Shown here one piece after another: positions 1 through 6,458 of a stretch of 10,205 nucleotides of DNA; position 1 is the stretch's first letter, and the number at the start of each line of letters is the position of its first letter. A program made the translations under genes and the position numbers. Source of the DNA: Acidobacteriota bacterium (lineage in GTDB: Bacteria; Acidobacteriota; Blastocatellia; RBC074); the NCBI GenBank assembly GCA_022614735.1, contig JAKEHZ010000310.1, positions 1 through 10,205 on the forward strand, in the 5' to 3' direction. Below the pieces are notes generated by a model. That model was not told where the DNA came from. It ran no database searches and saw nothing but the letters and a program-made list of their open reading frames with translations.

Positions 1-81
1 AAAGATCAACCGCCAAGACGCCAAGAACGCCAAGGTCTTGCCGCCTTCTTGGCGTTCTTGGCGTCTTGGCGGTTGATCTTT
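1..81. repeat. Long perfect inverted repeat (34-bp arms)
   Basis: Positions 1-34 are the exact reverse complement of 48-81, leaving a 13-nt loop. Each arm contains a short internal iteration of the unit GCCAAGA(A)C. The element begins at the window edge, so the arms may extend further left. Five T residues (79-83) follow the right arm, so on the plus strand it could act as a Rho-independent terminator. The gene it would serve is outside the window. The sequence is unrelated to the other three inverted repeats here. Confidence 0.9.
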
Positions 82-129
82 TTCATTGTTTCAGGGCGTC
101 GTCCATTACGACATGAACGACTCCTCCGA

Positions 130-233
130 AAATAGTTCGTAGTACCGGCTTCAGCCGGAAGCGGCTCGTTTACGAGCCTTGCGAGGCGTCTGACGACGCC
201 GCTTCCGGCTGAAGCCGGTACTACGAACTATTT
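130..233. repeat. Long inverted repeat with nested REP-like hairpins, next to the aroC stop
   Basis: Positions 130-164 pair perfectly with 199-233 (35 bp). Each arm contains its own small palindrome, CCGGCT-N2-AGCCGG, at 145-158 and 205-218. The central part holds two more hairpins: GGCTCGT/ACGAGCC at 163-178 and GGCGTC/GACGCC at 185-200. The folded form could therefore be one long stem or a branched, cruciform-like structure. The GTAGTACCGGCT-type palindrome resembles the REP sequences mobilised by RAYT transposases; this is resemblance only. The element ends 2 bp beyond the aroC stop codon, so it is the first structure transcribed after aroC and may serve as its terminator or 3' protector. 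Confidence 0.88.
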
Positions 234-235
234 CA

Positions 236-1411
236 TCAGTATTCTATAAGTTGCTGACGATAACTTTCAAAATTCCGTTTCATCTCGCCGAGCGAATCGC
301 CGCCGAACTTCTCCCGCATCGCCCGCGCCAGGACTATCGCCACCATTGCTTCGCCGATCACCCCCGCAGCCGGGACCGCTGTCACATCCGATCGTTCGAA
401 GTCTGAATCCATCGGTTCTTTCGTCTCGATGTTGACGCTGCGGAGACGCTTGCGCAATGTCGCAATAGGTTTCAAGTAGCCGCGCACGCGAACCTCCTCA
501 CCGTTTGTCATCCCGCCTTCCAGCCCTCCGGCCCGGTTGGACAATCGCCCAAATAAGCGCGTGTCATTATTGTAGCAGATTTCGTCGTGAACTTGTGAAC
601 CGGGCTTCGAGGCGTTCGTTACCCCCTCGCCAATCTCCACAGCTTTGACCGCATGGATGGACATAACTGCCTGTGCCAGTTGCCCATCGATTTTAGCCGT
701 CCAGCTGATATGCGATCCGAGGCCGGGAAGACAGCCCTTTGCCACTACCTCGAAGATCCCACCCAATGTATCGCCCTCTTCCACTCCGGCCCTGTCAATC
801 CTCGCGATCATTCGAGCTTCGGCTTCTTTGTCGGTACAGCGGAGCATCGTGTCGTCGTAGACCGCCTCGATCTGCCCCCAGTCGGCATTCTGATTCTCAA
901 TCGAAATTTCGCCCAGATTGATGACGTGGCTGGCGATGAGCATGTCGAATTCACGCAACAGCAATTTGGCAAAAGCCCCCACTGCGACACGCATCGTCGT
1001 TTCGCGCGCGCTCGCGCGTTCCAATATATCGCGCAGGTCGTGCCTATCGTATTTCAATCCGCCAACCAGATCAGCATGCCCCGGTCTCGGGCGAATCACT
1101 TTGCGGTCACGTTCAGGCGGAGTGTTCACTTTTTCCGCAGCCATCACTTCGAGCCAGTTCATGAAATCTTTGTTTTCGACCATTATCGCCACAGGTGAGC
1201 CGAGCGTTTCACCCTGGCGCACACCCGAAAGTATCTGAATAGTATCAGACTCAATCTTCATCCGTCCGCCGCGCCCGTAGCCCTGTTGCCGTCGCCACAG
1301 CTCGTGGTTGATGAAGCCTTGATCAATGACAAGACCGGCGGGCAGTCCTTCAATTGTGGCCACCAGGGCGCGTCCGTGCGATTCGCCTGCGGTTGTGAAA
1401 TCGAAAATCAT
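236..1411 (-). CDS. aroC: Chorismate synthase
   Basis: This 391-aa protein is a full-length chorismate synthase. The family converts 5-enolpyruvylshikimate-3-phosphate to chorismate, the last common step of the shikimate pathway, using reduced FMN in the cytoplasm. Visible family signatures are GESHG at residues 9-13, RPRPGHADL at 107-115, the ERASARETTMRVAVG block at 131-145, and RSDVTAVPAAG at 340-350. The length of about 390 aa matches the longer form found in Firmicutes and several other phyla. The ATG at 1409-1411 is the natural N-terminus for the family, but no strong Shine-Dalgarno site lies before it. No other aro gene is adjacent, so it is an isolated pathway gene here. It diverges from the Gfo/Idh/MocA gene across 184 bp and ends against a long inverted repeat. 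All arginine codons I read near its start are CGN type. Confidence 0.97.
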   Translation of the reverse strand: MIFDFTTAGESHGRALVATIEGLPAGLVIDQGFINHELWRRQQGYGRGGRMKIESDTIQILSGVRQGETLGSPVAIMVENKDFMNWLEVMAAEKVNTPPERDRKVIRPRPGHADLVGGLKYDRHDLRDILERASARETTMRVAVGAFAKLLLREFDMLIASHVINLGEISIENQNADWGQIEAVYDDTMLRCTDKEAEARMIARIDRAGVEEGDTLGGIFEVVAKGCLPGLGSHISWTAKIDGQLAQAVMSIHAVKAVEIGEGVTNASKPGSQVHDEICYNNDTRLFGRLSNRAGGLEGGMTNGEEVRVRGYLKPIATLRKRLRSVNIETKEPMDSDFERSDVTAVPAAGVIGEAMVAIVLARAMREKFGGDSLGEMKRNFESYRQQLIEY

Positions 1412-1523
1412 AGATGGATTCTAGGACACATCTGTCATAGTGGGCAATTAGCAATGTACAGCTGGCGCTTCCCAAACAATCCACCCACAAAATTCGGCCG
1501 TGTCAGGAAAACTCAAAATACGT

Positions 1524-1551
1524 TTGTTTCTTACTCTCCTCCCATGATAAT
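1524..1551 (+). promoter_or_regulatory. Possible sigma-70-type promoter for the Gfo/Idh/MocA gene
   Basis: TTGTTT at 1524-1529 and GATAAT at 1546-1551 are separated by 16 bp and lie about 45 bp before the start codon of the oxidoreductase. This is by-eye similarity to a consensus in an AT-rich stretch, in the 184-bp divergent gap (1412-1595). No clear counterpart facing aroC was recognised. Confidence 0.3.
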
Positions 1552-1595
1552 TTCGCCTGCTTAACACATTTCAAATTAATCCCTACTGGAGAGCT

Positions 1596-2828
1596 ATGGA
1601 AAATACTAATAAGATCAGTCGCCGTGCATTCGTTTCAGGAACTGCCGCCTCTGTCATTATCACCGCAGCAAACGCAGGCAGAGTCCTCGGCGCTAATGAA
1701 CGATTGCGAATAGGCGTGATCGGTTGCGGCGGAATGGCCAACGGTCACATGCAGGCGCTTCTGAGAATGAAGGAGAATGACAACGTCGAGATCGCAGCCC
1801 TTTGCGATGTCTGGCAGAAACGTCTAGATGCTGCTGTGACGCTGACCGGAGGCAAACCTTACAAGGACTATCGCGCCCTACTCGATCAAAAAGAGATCGA
1901 TTATGTTCTGATCGCCACGCCCGAACACTGGCACGCAAAGATGACGCTCGATGCCGCCGATGCAGGCAAGCACATTTATTGTGAAAAGCCAATGACCTAC
2001 TCGATCGATGAGTCGAAGAAGGTCGTCAAGAAAATTCAGCAGACAAAAGTCAAAATGCAGGTTGGCGTGCAGGGGATGTCAGACGATTCATACGAGACGG
2101 CCCGTGCCTACATCGCTGAGGGAGCTCTCGGTAAAGTCGTGCAGGCGCAGATCGATTACTCTCGCAATCACAAAGGTGATTTCTGGGCAGGGCAAATGGA
2201 TACCGACCTCAAGCCGGGAGAGAATCTGGATTGGAACGCATGGTTGGGACCCGCGCCGAAGCGTCCGTTCGACCCTGACCGTTTCTTCCACTGGCGTCGC
2301 TATTGGGATTATTCGGGCGGCATCGCCTCTGACCTCTTCGTTCATCGCATCACGCGGATGATCAAAGCGCTCGACCTGAAATTCCCCGAACGCGCAGTCG
2401 CCATGGGAGGCAAATGGGAATTCACCAACAGCCCTGCAGAAATCCCCGATACTTTCGATATGATGTGCGACTATCCGGGCGGTCCGACGGTGATAGTTAT
2501 CTCATCGCAGGCGAACGACACGCCGATTCCACACGTCATTCGCGGCCATCAGGCGACACTCGAATTCAACCGCGAAGGCTTCATCATTCGCCCGCAAGGT
2601 CTCTTTGCCGAAGGCAGGAGTGAAATTGTGCATAAGAAGACGGGTGGTGAAGACGTCACACTGCACCACCGTAATCTGTGCGACGCCATTCGCACCGGTG
2701 CAGCCCTGAAGTGTGATGTCATGCTCGGCTATTACGGCCTGGTCGCTGTTCGAATGGCTGTCGATTCTTATCGGAAGAAGAAGTATATGGCCTGGGATGC
2801 GAGGCGCGAGAAGGCAGTTGAGGCGTAA
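1596..2828 (+). CDS. Tat-exported Gfo/Idh/MocA family oxidoreductase
   Basis: This 410-aa protein belongs to the Gfo/Idh/MocA family of NAD(P)-dependent sugar and inositol dehydrogenases. It opens with a twin-arginine signal (SRRAFV, residues 8-13) followed by a small-residue hydrophobic stretch to about residue 33, so export across the inner membrane already folded is likely. The Rossmann fold begins at residue 37, with the dinucleotide-binding GVIGCGGMANGH at 40-51. The family EKP motif is at 130-132, with the lysine expected to be catalytic, and the C-terminal part contains the typical WRRYWDYSGG and DLFVH segments. GGAG at 1588-1591 sits 4 bp before the ATG and supports this start. Exported members are common in Acidobacteriota and Planctomycetota and are usually linked to carbohydrate breakdown, but the substrate cannot be told from sequence. 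No sugar operon is adjacent. Confidence 0.93.
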   Translation: MENTNKISRRAFVSGTAASVIITAANAGRVLGANERLRIGVIGCGGMANGHMQALLRMKENDNVEIAALCDVWQKRLDAAVTLTGGKPYKDYRALLDQKEIDYVLIATPEHWHAKMTLDAADAGKHIYCEKPMTYSIDESKKVVKKIQQTKVKMQVGVQGMSDDSYETARAYIAEGALGKVVQAQIDYSRNHKGDFWAGQMDTDLKPGENLDWNAWLGPAPKRPFDPDRFFHWRRYWDYSGGIASDLFVHRITRMIKALDLKFPERAVAMGGKWEFTNSPAEIPDTFDMMCDYPGGPTVIVISSQANDTPIPHVIRGHQATLEFNREGFIIRPQGLFAEGRSEIVHKKTGGEDVTLHHRNLCDAIRTGAALKCDVMLGYYGLVAVRMAVDSYRKKKYMAWDARREKAVEA

Positions 2829-2839
2829 GTTTCAACCAA

Positions 2840-3077
2840 GGAGAAGAGAGAATACGAAACAAACGAAAAGTTGAGTAATTTTGCAAAGTTTCATATTCCG
2901 GGTAATAGTTTCAACACAAAGGGTCAAAGGGTCAAAGGGTCAAAGGGGGAGAAGAAGTTGATTTTTTTCTTCTTTGACCCTTTGACCCTTTGACCCTTTG
3001 TGTTGAAACTATTAGCTAGTTTCGGCTTCCTATGAAACTCGCCGTCTGTTTCGTTTGTTTCGTATTCTCTCTTCTCC
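2840..3077. repeat. Concentric double inverted repeat in a convergent gap
   Basis: Outer arms 2840-2868 and 3049-3077 are perfect 29-bp complements. Inner arms 2903-2945 and 2972-3014 are perfect 43-bp complements. Both pairs share the same centre (between 2958 and 2959), leaving two 34-nt segments on either side that do not pair in register, although 2887-2895 matches 3031-3039 when shifted by 9. The inner arm holds three tandem copies of the 8-mer GGGTCAAA (2921-2944). The loop contains GAAGAA and a run of seven T (2962-2968). The element fills nearly the whole gap between the converging oxidoreductase and serine hydrolase genes, starting 11 bp after one stop and ending 2 bp from the other. 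Bidirectional termination or mRNA 3'-end protection is plausible, but the outer edges lack classical U-tracts. Confidence 0.92.
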
Positions 3078-3079
3078 AG

Positions 3080-4141
3080 TTACTTTCCCGACGACACCAT
3101 GTCGGGAATATACAAAGCCGCGACTCCTCGCGCGATGCTATCCGGCCTGGCATTTCCGGTATTCGTCAGAACTATCACGGTCAATCCGTCATCAATGAAT
3201 CGTGCGAATTGAGAGCGAAATCCGGAAAGCGTGCCTCCGTGGTGTACCAGCTTATGACCGCTTGCCGTACTGAGTTCCCAACCGAGGCCATAAGGATGGG
3301 TTGTGCCGTTATTCAATTTGACTGGCGTCCACATCTGCTCGCGGAGCGATTGCTTGAGAATTTTGTCGGTGTAGAGCGCGGCATCCCATTTCGCCAGGTC
3401 GAGAGCGGTTGAGAGAAATGCGCCACTCGGACGCACCGCAAGCAATTCGCCGGCGTTTTGCAGGTTATCCTTCTCCCAGCTATAGCTGTCGGCACGGTTT
3501 TGTACAATCTCTGTGACGCTTGTAATGCGCGTGGCGTTCATCTCCAACGGCTTAAATACACGCTCACTCAAATAATCGCCCCAGGACTTGCCCGAAACCT
3601 TATGTATGATCTCGGCGAGCGTAAAGTAACCGACGTTACAATATTCCCACTTCTCTCCGGGCGTGAACCGAAGCGGTAAAGGATAGGCAGTCTTTATTAC
3701 ATCCAGATCGTTCTGAACTTTGTAGGCTTGAAAACCGGGAGCTTCGCGGATAATGCCGGATGTATGGGTCAACAGATGCCGAACGGTGATATCTTTCCAG
3801 GTGTCCGGCGTCCCCTCAAGGAACTTGCTGACCTTATCATCGAGGTTAACCTTGCCCTCATTGACCAGTAGCATAATCCCGGTAGCAATGAATTGTTTGC
3901 TGACCGAACCGATCTTATAGACAGTTTCAGGTCTGGCAGGAATGTTAAGTTCGGCGTTTGCCTTCCCGTAGCCTTCAACCTTGATGATCTTACCATCCTT
4001 AATGACAGCAAGTGTGAGACCTATTATTCGCTGCTTCTCCATTTCAGCTTTAATGTAGTCATCTACTTTATCCGCCTGTGCTGTGACTGCTGCAACAAAT
4101 AATAGAACGAACGCGTAAAGGGGAATCCGTTTAAGTAACAT
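3080..4141 (-). CDS. Exported serine hydrolase, class C beta-lactamase family
   Basis: This 353-aa protein has the beta-lactamase/transpeptidase-like fold shared by AmpC, D-aminopeptidases and carboxylesterase EstB. A Sec signal peptide covers about residues 1-23 (hydrophobic core 8-20, likely cut after AQA). The nucleophile motif SVSK is at 79-82 (S79, K82), the second motif YCN at 167-169, and the third HHGG at 300-303. These fit a periplasmic or secreted serine hydrolase. Whether it acts on beta-lactams, peptidoglycan peptides or esters cannot be decided. I chose the ATG at 4139-4141 because AAGGAG at 4149-4154 precedes it by 7 bp and the signal peptide starts directly. A GTG 21 bp upstream would add seven unlikely residues. 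It lies 17 bp after the aminotransferase stop, so co-transcription is likely. Confidence 0.9.
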   Translation of the reverse strand: MLLKRIPLYAFVLLFVAAVTAQADKVDDYIKAEMEKQRIIGLTLAVIKDGKIIKVEGYGKANAELNIPARPETVYKIGSVSKQFIATGIMLLVNEGKVNLDDKVSKFLEGTPDTWKDITVRHLLTHTSGIIREAPGFQAYKVQNDLDVIKTAYPLPLRFTPGEKWEYCNVGYFTLAEIIHKVSGKSWGDYLSERVFKPLEMNATRITSVTEIVQNRADSYSWEKDNLQNAGELLAVRPSGAFLSTALDLAKWDAALYTDKILKQSLREQMWTPVKLNNGTTHPYGLGWELSTASGHKLVHHGGTLSGFRSQFARFIDDGLTVIVLTNTGNARPDSIARGVAALYIPDMVSSGK

Positions 4142-4148
4142 AGTTCCT

Positions 4149-4154
4149 CTCCTT
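4149..4154 (-). promoter_or_regulatory. Shine-Dalgarno site of the serine hydrolase
   Basis: AAGGAG on the minus strand, 7 bp before the ATG at 4139-4141. It fixes that ATG and not the GTG at 4160-4162, and lies inside the 17-bp spacer after the aminotransferase stop codon. Confidence 0.75.
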
Positions 4155-4158
4155 GTTA

Positions 4159-5481
4159 TCACACTTCCTTGATTACTTGAGCGAGCGCCGATATGGTGCG
4201 ATCTATCTCTTCCATCGTGTTGTAAATATGCGGGCAGAAGCGAACGCCGCCAGTCGGAGCTCCAGCGATGCCATGCTTGGTGTAGAGTGTTTCATAAATC
4301 TTCTGGTTGTTCATTCCCTCGAACCTTAAGACGCACACCCCGGCGCTCAACTCTGGCGTGGTAGGTGTGATAAGCTTTGCGCCTGGGATTTTCATCACGC
4401 CATCCTTTAAAGCCGCTGCCAGCTGCCTGATACGCGCCTCGATGCGAGACTGGCCAATCAGGTTAAGGAAATCCACCGTGGTTCCCACTGCCGAAACGGC
4501 AGCATCATCACGCTGGCCCAGCGTCTCGAACTTACGCGCTCCCCGCGCTGAAGTCTCGGCTTTATTACCCCATCCCACTCCGACCACGCTCGGCCAAATT
4601 TCGGCGATGCGTTCCTGCCTGATATAAAGCAACCCCGCTTCTTTAGGCCCGAGAAACCACTTATGCGCACTGCCGGAGTACGAGTCGCATCCCAGCTCGT
4701 GGAGATTGCGCGAAAGCGCGGCAAATGTTTGCGCGCCGTCAACGTGAGTATAGATACCGCGCTCGCGGGCCATCCGGCACAGCTCCCTGGTGGGCAGCTT
4801 CACACCGGTTGTATTGGAAACATCTGTCCAGGCCAGCACCCTGGTTTTGGCCGAGATCGCCGACCGAAAAATTTTCAGCATCTCTTCCACACTTTCCGGC
4901 GATCTCTGAAGGCTGACACGCTTGACGGTGAAACCGATCCTGGCCGCGCGCACATCCCAGGCGACGTTATTGGTCGGATGATTTTGGTCAAAGATAACTA
5001 CTTCATCGCCGGCTTTCAGCTCCAGGCCTTTGACAATCATGTTGTTCGCCTCACTGGTGTTTCTGACGATGGCGATCTCATCCTCGGTAGCGCCCATAAA
5101 AGCCGCAAGCTTCCGGCGCGATTCCTCGAGAAGCGCATCGAATTTGGCGCGATTCTGGAAAGAGACATCGCTGTCCAGATCATCAGTGATACGGAAAACC
5201 CTCTCTCTGACCATGTGTGGTGACGGACAGAGGTTCGCGGCATTGAGCATAATAAACCGAGGCTTGATCGTAAATTGTTCTTTCACCAGCTGCCAGAAAG
5301 ATTCGCTCACAGTATCGGCGGTGGTGAGACTGCTAGCTACGCGCGACAACTCATCTCCCGATTCAGCCCGAAAAAGCCCGGGAAAAACCGGAAGCGCTGC
5401 TGCACCTCCGGTAAAACCTTTGAGAAAATTACGGCGGGTTGGGGTCGGTAGGAATTGATTTTGACTTACTTGGTGGTTCAT
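4159..5481 (-). CDS. Tat-exported class V aminotransferase, isopenicillin-N-epimerase-like
   Basis: This 440-aa protein is a fold-type I PLP enzyme of the class V group, which includes cysteine desulfurases and isopenicillin-N epimerase (CefD). A twin-arginine signal, TRRNFLKG at 15-22, precedes a short hydrophobic region to about residue 36. The PLP-site residues are visible: NTSEANN at 141-147 (phosphate region), D248 in HVDGAQ (pyridine nitrogen), and K274 in GSAHKW as the Schiff-base lysine. GGVRFCPHIYN at 411-421 gives the substrate-carboxylate arginine R414. The overall pattern is closer to CefD-like enzymes than to cysteine desulfurases, as no clear catalytic cysteine loop was seen. 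The start at 5479-5481 has an excellent ribosome site (5487-5494). A longer form from ATG 5557-5559 would place a dispersed repeat in the N-terminus and bury the Tat motif, so it is rejected. It is probably co-transcribed with the genes on each side. The true substrate is unknown. Confidence 0.9.
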   Translation of the reverse strand: MNHQVSQNQFLPTPTRRNFLKGFTGGAAALPVFPGLFRAESGDELSRVASSLTTADTVSESFWQLVKEQFTIKPRFIMLNAANLCPSPHMVRERVFRITDDLDSDVSFQNRAKFDALLEESRRKLAAFMGATEDEIAIVRNTSEANNMIVKGLELKAGDEVVIFDQNHPTNNVAWDVRAARIGFTVKRVSLQRSPESVEEMLKIFRSAISAKTRVLAWTDVSNTTGVKLPTRELCRMARERGIYTHVDGAQTFAALSRNLHELGCDSYSGSAHKWFLGPKEAGLLYIRQERIAEIWPSVVGVGWGNKAETSARGARKFETLGQRDDAAVSAVGTTVDFLNLIGQSRIEARIRQLAAALKDGVMKIPGAKLITPTTPELSAGVCVLRFEGMNNQKIYETLYTKHGIAGAPTGGVRFCPHIYNTMEEIDRTISALAQVIKEV

Positions 5482-5486
5482 CTTTA

Positions 5487-5494
5487 TCACCTCC
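5487..5494 (-). promoter_or_regulatory. Strong Shine-Dalgarno site of the aminotransferase
   Basis: GGAGGTGA on the minus strand, 5 bp before the ATG at 5479-5481. It decides the start of the Tat-signal aminotransferase against a longer alternative 78 bp upstream. Confidence 0.85.
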
Positions 5495-5503
5495 ATTGCA
5501 AAG

Positions 5504-5529
5504 GAGAATACGAAACAAACGAAAAGTTG
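5504..5529. repeat. Isolated copy of the 26-bp repeat found in the 2840-3077 hairpin
   Basis: This 26-bp stretch is identical to 2848-2873 in the same orientation. Its first 21 bp also match 3049-3069 in reverse complement. It lies in the 49-bp spacer between the flavoprotein stop and the aminotransferase ribosome site, and so would be in the mRNA leader of the aminotransferase. Unlike the other copy it has no partner arm nearby. It is either a dispersed genomic repeat or the trace of a duplication. Confidence 0.85.
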
Positions 5530-5530
5530 T

Positions 5531-6064
5531 TTATTCTTCGAGATGCCAACGCGTGGCATCCTTCGGAAACTGCTTCCAGGCTAAAACCATACGGGGCCGG
5601 AAGACATATACCCCGCCAGCCCCGAATTCCTCAGGCTTCGGCCCGTAGCCGTACTTCCTGGCTGACTCCTCTGAGAGGCGAGTCGCCAGTGAGAGATCCG
5701 GTGCGCGCAGCTCTTTAGCGTCGCCGTGCAGAATGACTACATCTAGACCGTTTTCAAGATGGACGCAGACAGCCGGATTCGCCGCCAGATTGCGATTGCG
5801 GCGCGTTTGTGGACTTCCACCAAAATAAAGTTGGTCATCAAGCCAGAGGCCGTCGACCGGCGTCGCGTGTGGGCGGCCATCGGGGCTGACTGTGCAGATC
5901 CAATAGTGCATTGCCTGGGACATCCGGTCAGTGACGTGTTCCCAGGGAAGTAATCCCTTTTTGTCATTTGGGATACCGTAGCCTGGGATGTGAGGGCGGC
6001 TCGCCTTCGGACCCGATTCCAGACCGGGTTGTTTCTTCTTCGAGGCTCGCTTCGTGGTTACCAT
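5531..6064 (-). CDS. Pyridoxamine 5'-phosphate oxidase-like split-barrel flavoprotein
   Basis: This 177-aa protein fits the PNPOx-like/FMN-binding split beta-barrel group, which includes FMN- and F420-dependent reductases and haem-binding relatives. The diagnostic part is residues 50-110: MHYWICTVSPDGRPHATPVDGLW, then a beta-hairpin DDQLYFGG, the TRRNRNLAANP helix, and CVHLENGLDVVILHGDA. The N-terminal 20 residues are Lys-rich and probably disordered, with no signal peptide. The ATG at 6062-6064 has GGAGA at 6071-6075, 6 bp upstream. The usual role of such small barrels is redox or cofactor binding; a true pyridoxamine-phosphate oxidase role is not shown. It stops 49 bp before the PLP-dependent aminotransferase, so a link through PLP is possible but only suggested by context. 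Confidence 0.85.
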   Translation of the reverse strand: MVTTKRASKKKQPGLESGPKASRPHIPGYGIPNDKKGLLPWEHVTDRMSQAMHYWICTVSPDGRPHATPVDGLWLDDQLYFGGSPQTRRNRNLAANPAVCVHLENGLDVVILHGDAKELRAPDLSLATRLSEESARKYGYGPKPEEFGAGGVYVFRPRMVLAWKQFPKDATRWHLEE

Positions 6065-6096
6065 TTTTCATCTCCAGGAGAAATTGCCAGCCGGTT

Positions 6097-6195
6097 TCAT
6101 CTTCCATTTGTCATTTGATATTTGTCATTTGTCATTGATCGAGTAGTGTTCTCTGCAATGACAAAGACAAATATCAAATGACAAATGGAAAATGA
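6097..6195. repeat. Long AT-rich inverted repeat with iterated GTCATTT
   Basis: Positions 6102-6136 pair with 6157-6190 over about 34 bp with a single 1-nt bulge. Pairing continues outward to 6097/6195 with one mismatch. Each arm iterates the motif ATTTGTC at about 7-bp period. The loop is about 20 nt (6137-6156). It fills the gap between the 71-aa orphan, whose stop codon it touches directly, and the flavoprotein start. It could terminate the orphan's transcript or attenuate reading into the flavoprotein operon. No U-tract of terminator type follows on the minus strand. Confidence 0.88.
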
Positions 6196-6411
6196 TCAGG
6201 TCTCCGCTTCCCCCTTTTTTCTGGCCCACATCGCTGCGAGATCCTCGGCTTCGCCTTTTGTTAGATTGTCATAGACCTCGGCGTTGCTGTTTACAACACC
6301 GTCTTCCAACTCGCAAACTTCCCAATCCGGAGCGTTTGGGTCAAGACCCTGGCGACCCGGAGTGAGCCTGACCTCGAATGTGACCTGAGGTCCTTTATGT
6401 AAATTTTCCAT
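6196..6411 (-). CDS. Small acidic hypothetical protein (71 aa)
   Basis: This reading frame encodes 71 residues and matches no family I recognise. The protein is soluble in character and acidic, with a single cysteine and no membrane segment or signal peptide. The first 35 residues look beta-prone (VTFEVRLTPG, DWEVCELEDG). Residues 45-68 look like an amphipathic helix rich in Glu, Ala and Lys (NLTKGEAEDLAAMWARKKGE). A GAGG sequence lies about 10 bp before the ATG at 6409-6411, which is acceptable for translation. It diverges from the VKOR gene across only 47 bp, so both promoters must be packed closely. It is followed immediately by the inverted repeat at 6097-6195. The good codon structure and start site argue that it is real. 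Confidence 0.65.
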   Translation of the reverse strand: MENLHKGPQVTFEVRLTPGRQGLDPNAPDWEVCELEDGVVNSNAEVYDNLTKGEAEDLAAMWARKKGEAET

Positions 6412-6458
6412 TGAATTTATTACCTCTCGTACTAACGTGATGGCATTACACTATCGTT

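Noticed and set aside
653..1198. 181-codon plus-strand open frame antisense to aroC
   Set aside because: It lies wholly inside the confidently identified aroC gene on the other strand and its translation resembles no family; it is a shadow frame.
1521..1542. Possible degenerate copy of the 26-bp repeat before the Gfo/Idh/MocA gene
   Set aside because: Only about 10 consecutive bases (CGTTTGTTTC) match and the rest is loosely pyrimidine-rich, which is not enough to call a copy.
2911..3000. Tandem GGGTCAAA units considered as a CRISPR array or iteron origin
   Set aside because: The unit is 8 bp with no spacers, only three copies per arm, and is mirrored in the opposite arm; no cas or replication gene is nearby.
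2840..3077. Considered as a MITE or IS remnant
   Set aside because: No target-site duplication is visible at the ends and no transposase fragment lies within; kept as an inverted repeat of unknown origin.
3032..3412. 126-codon plus-strand frame with a hydrophobic, signal-like start
   Set aside because: The start comes from the right arm of the inverted repeat and the rest is antisense to the serine hydrolase; the signal-like look arises from the T-rich repeat.
5482..5559. N-terminal extension of the aminotransferase from an upstream ATG
   Set aside because: It would translate the 26-bp dispersed repeat and overlap the flavoprotein gene, while the downstream ATG has a near-ideal ribosome site and places the Tat motif correctly.
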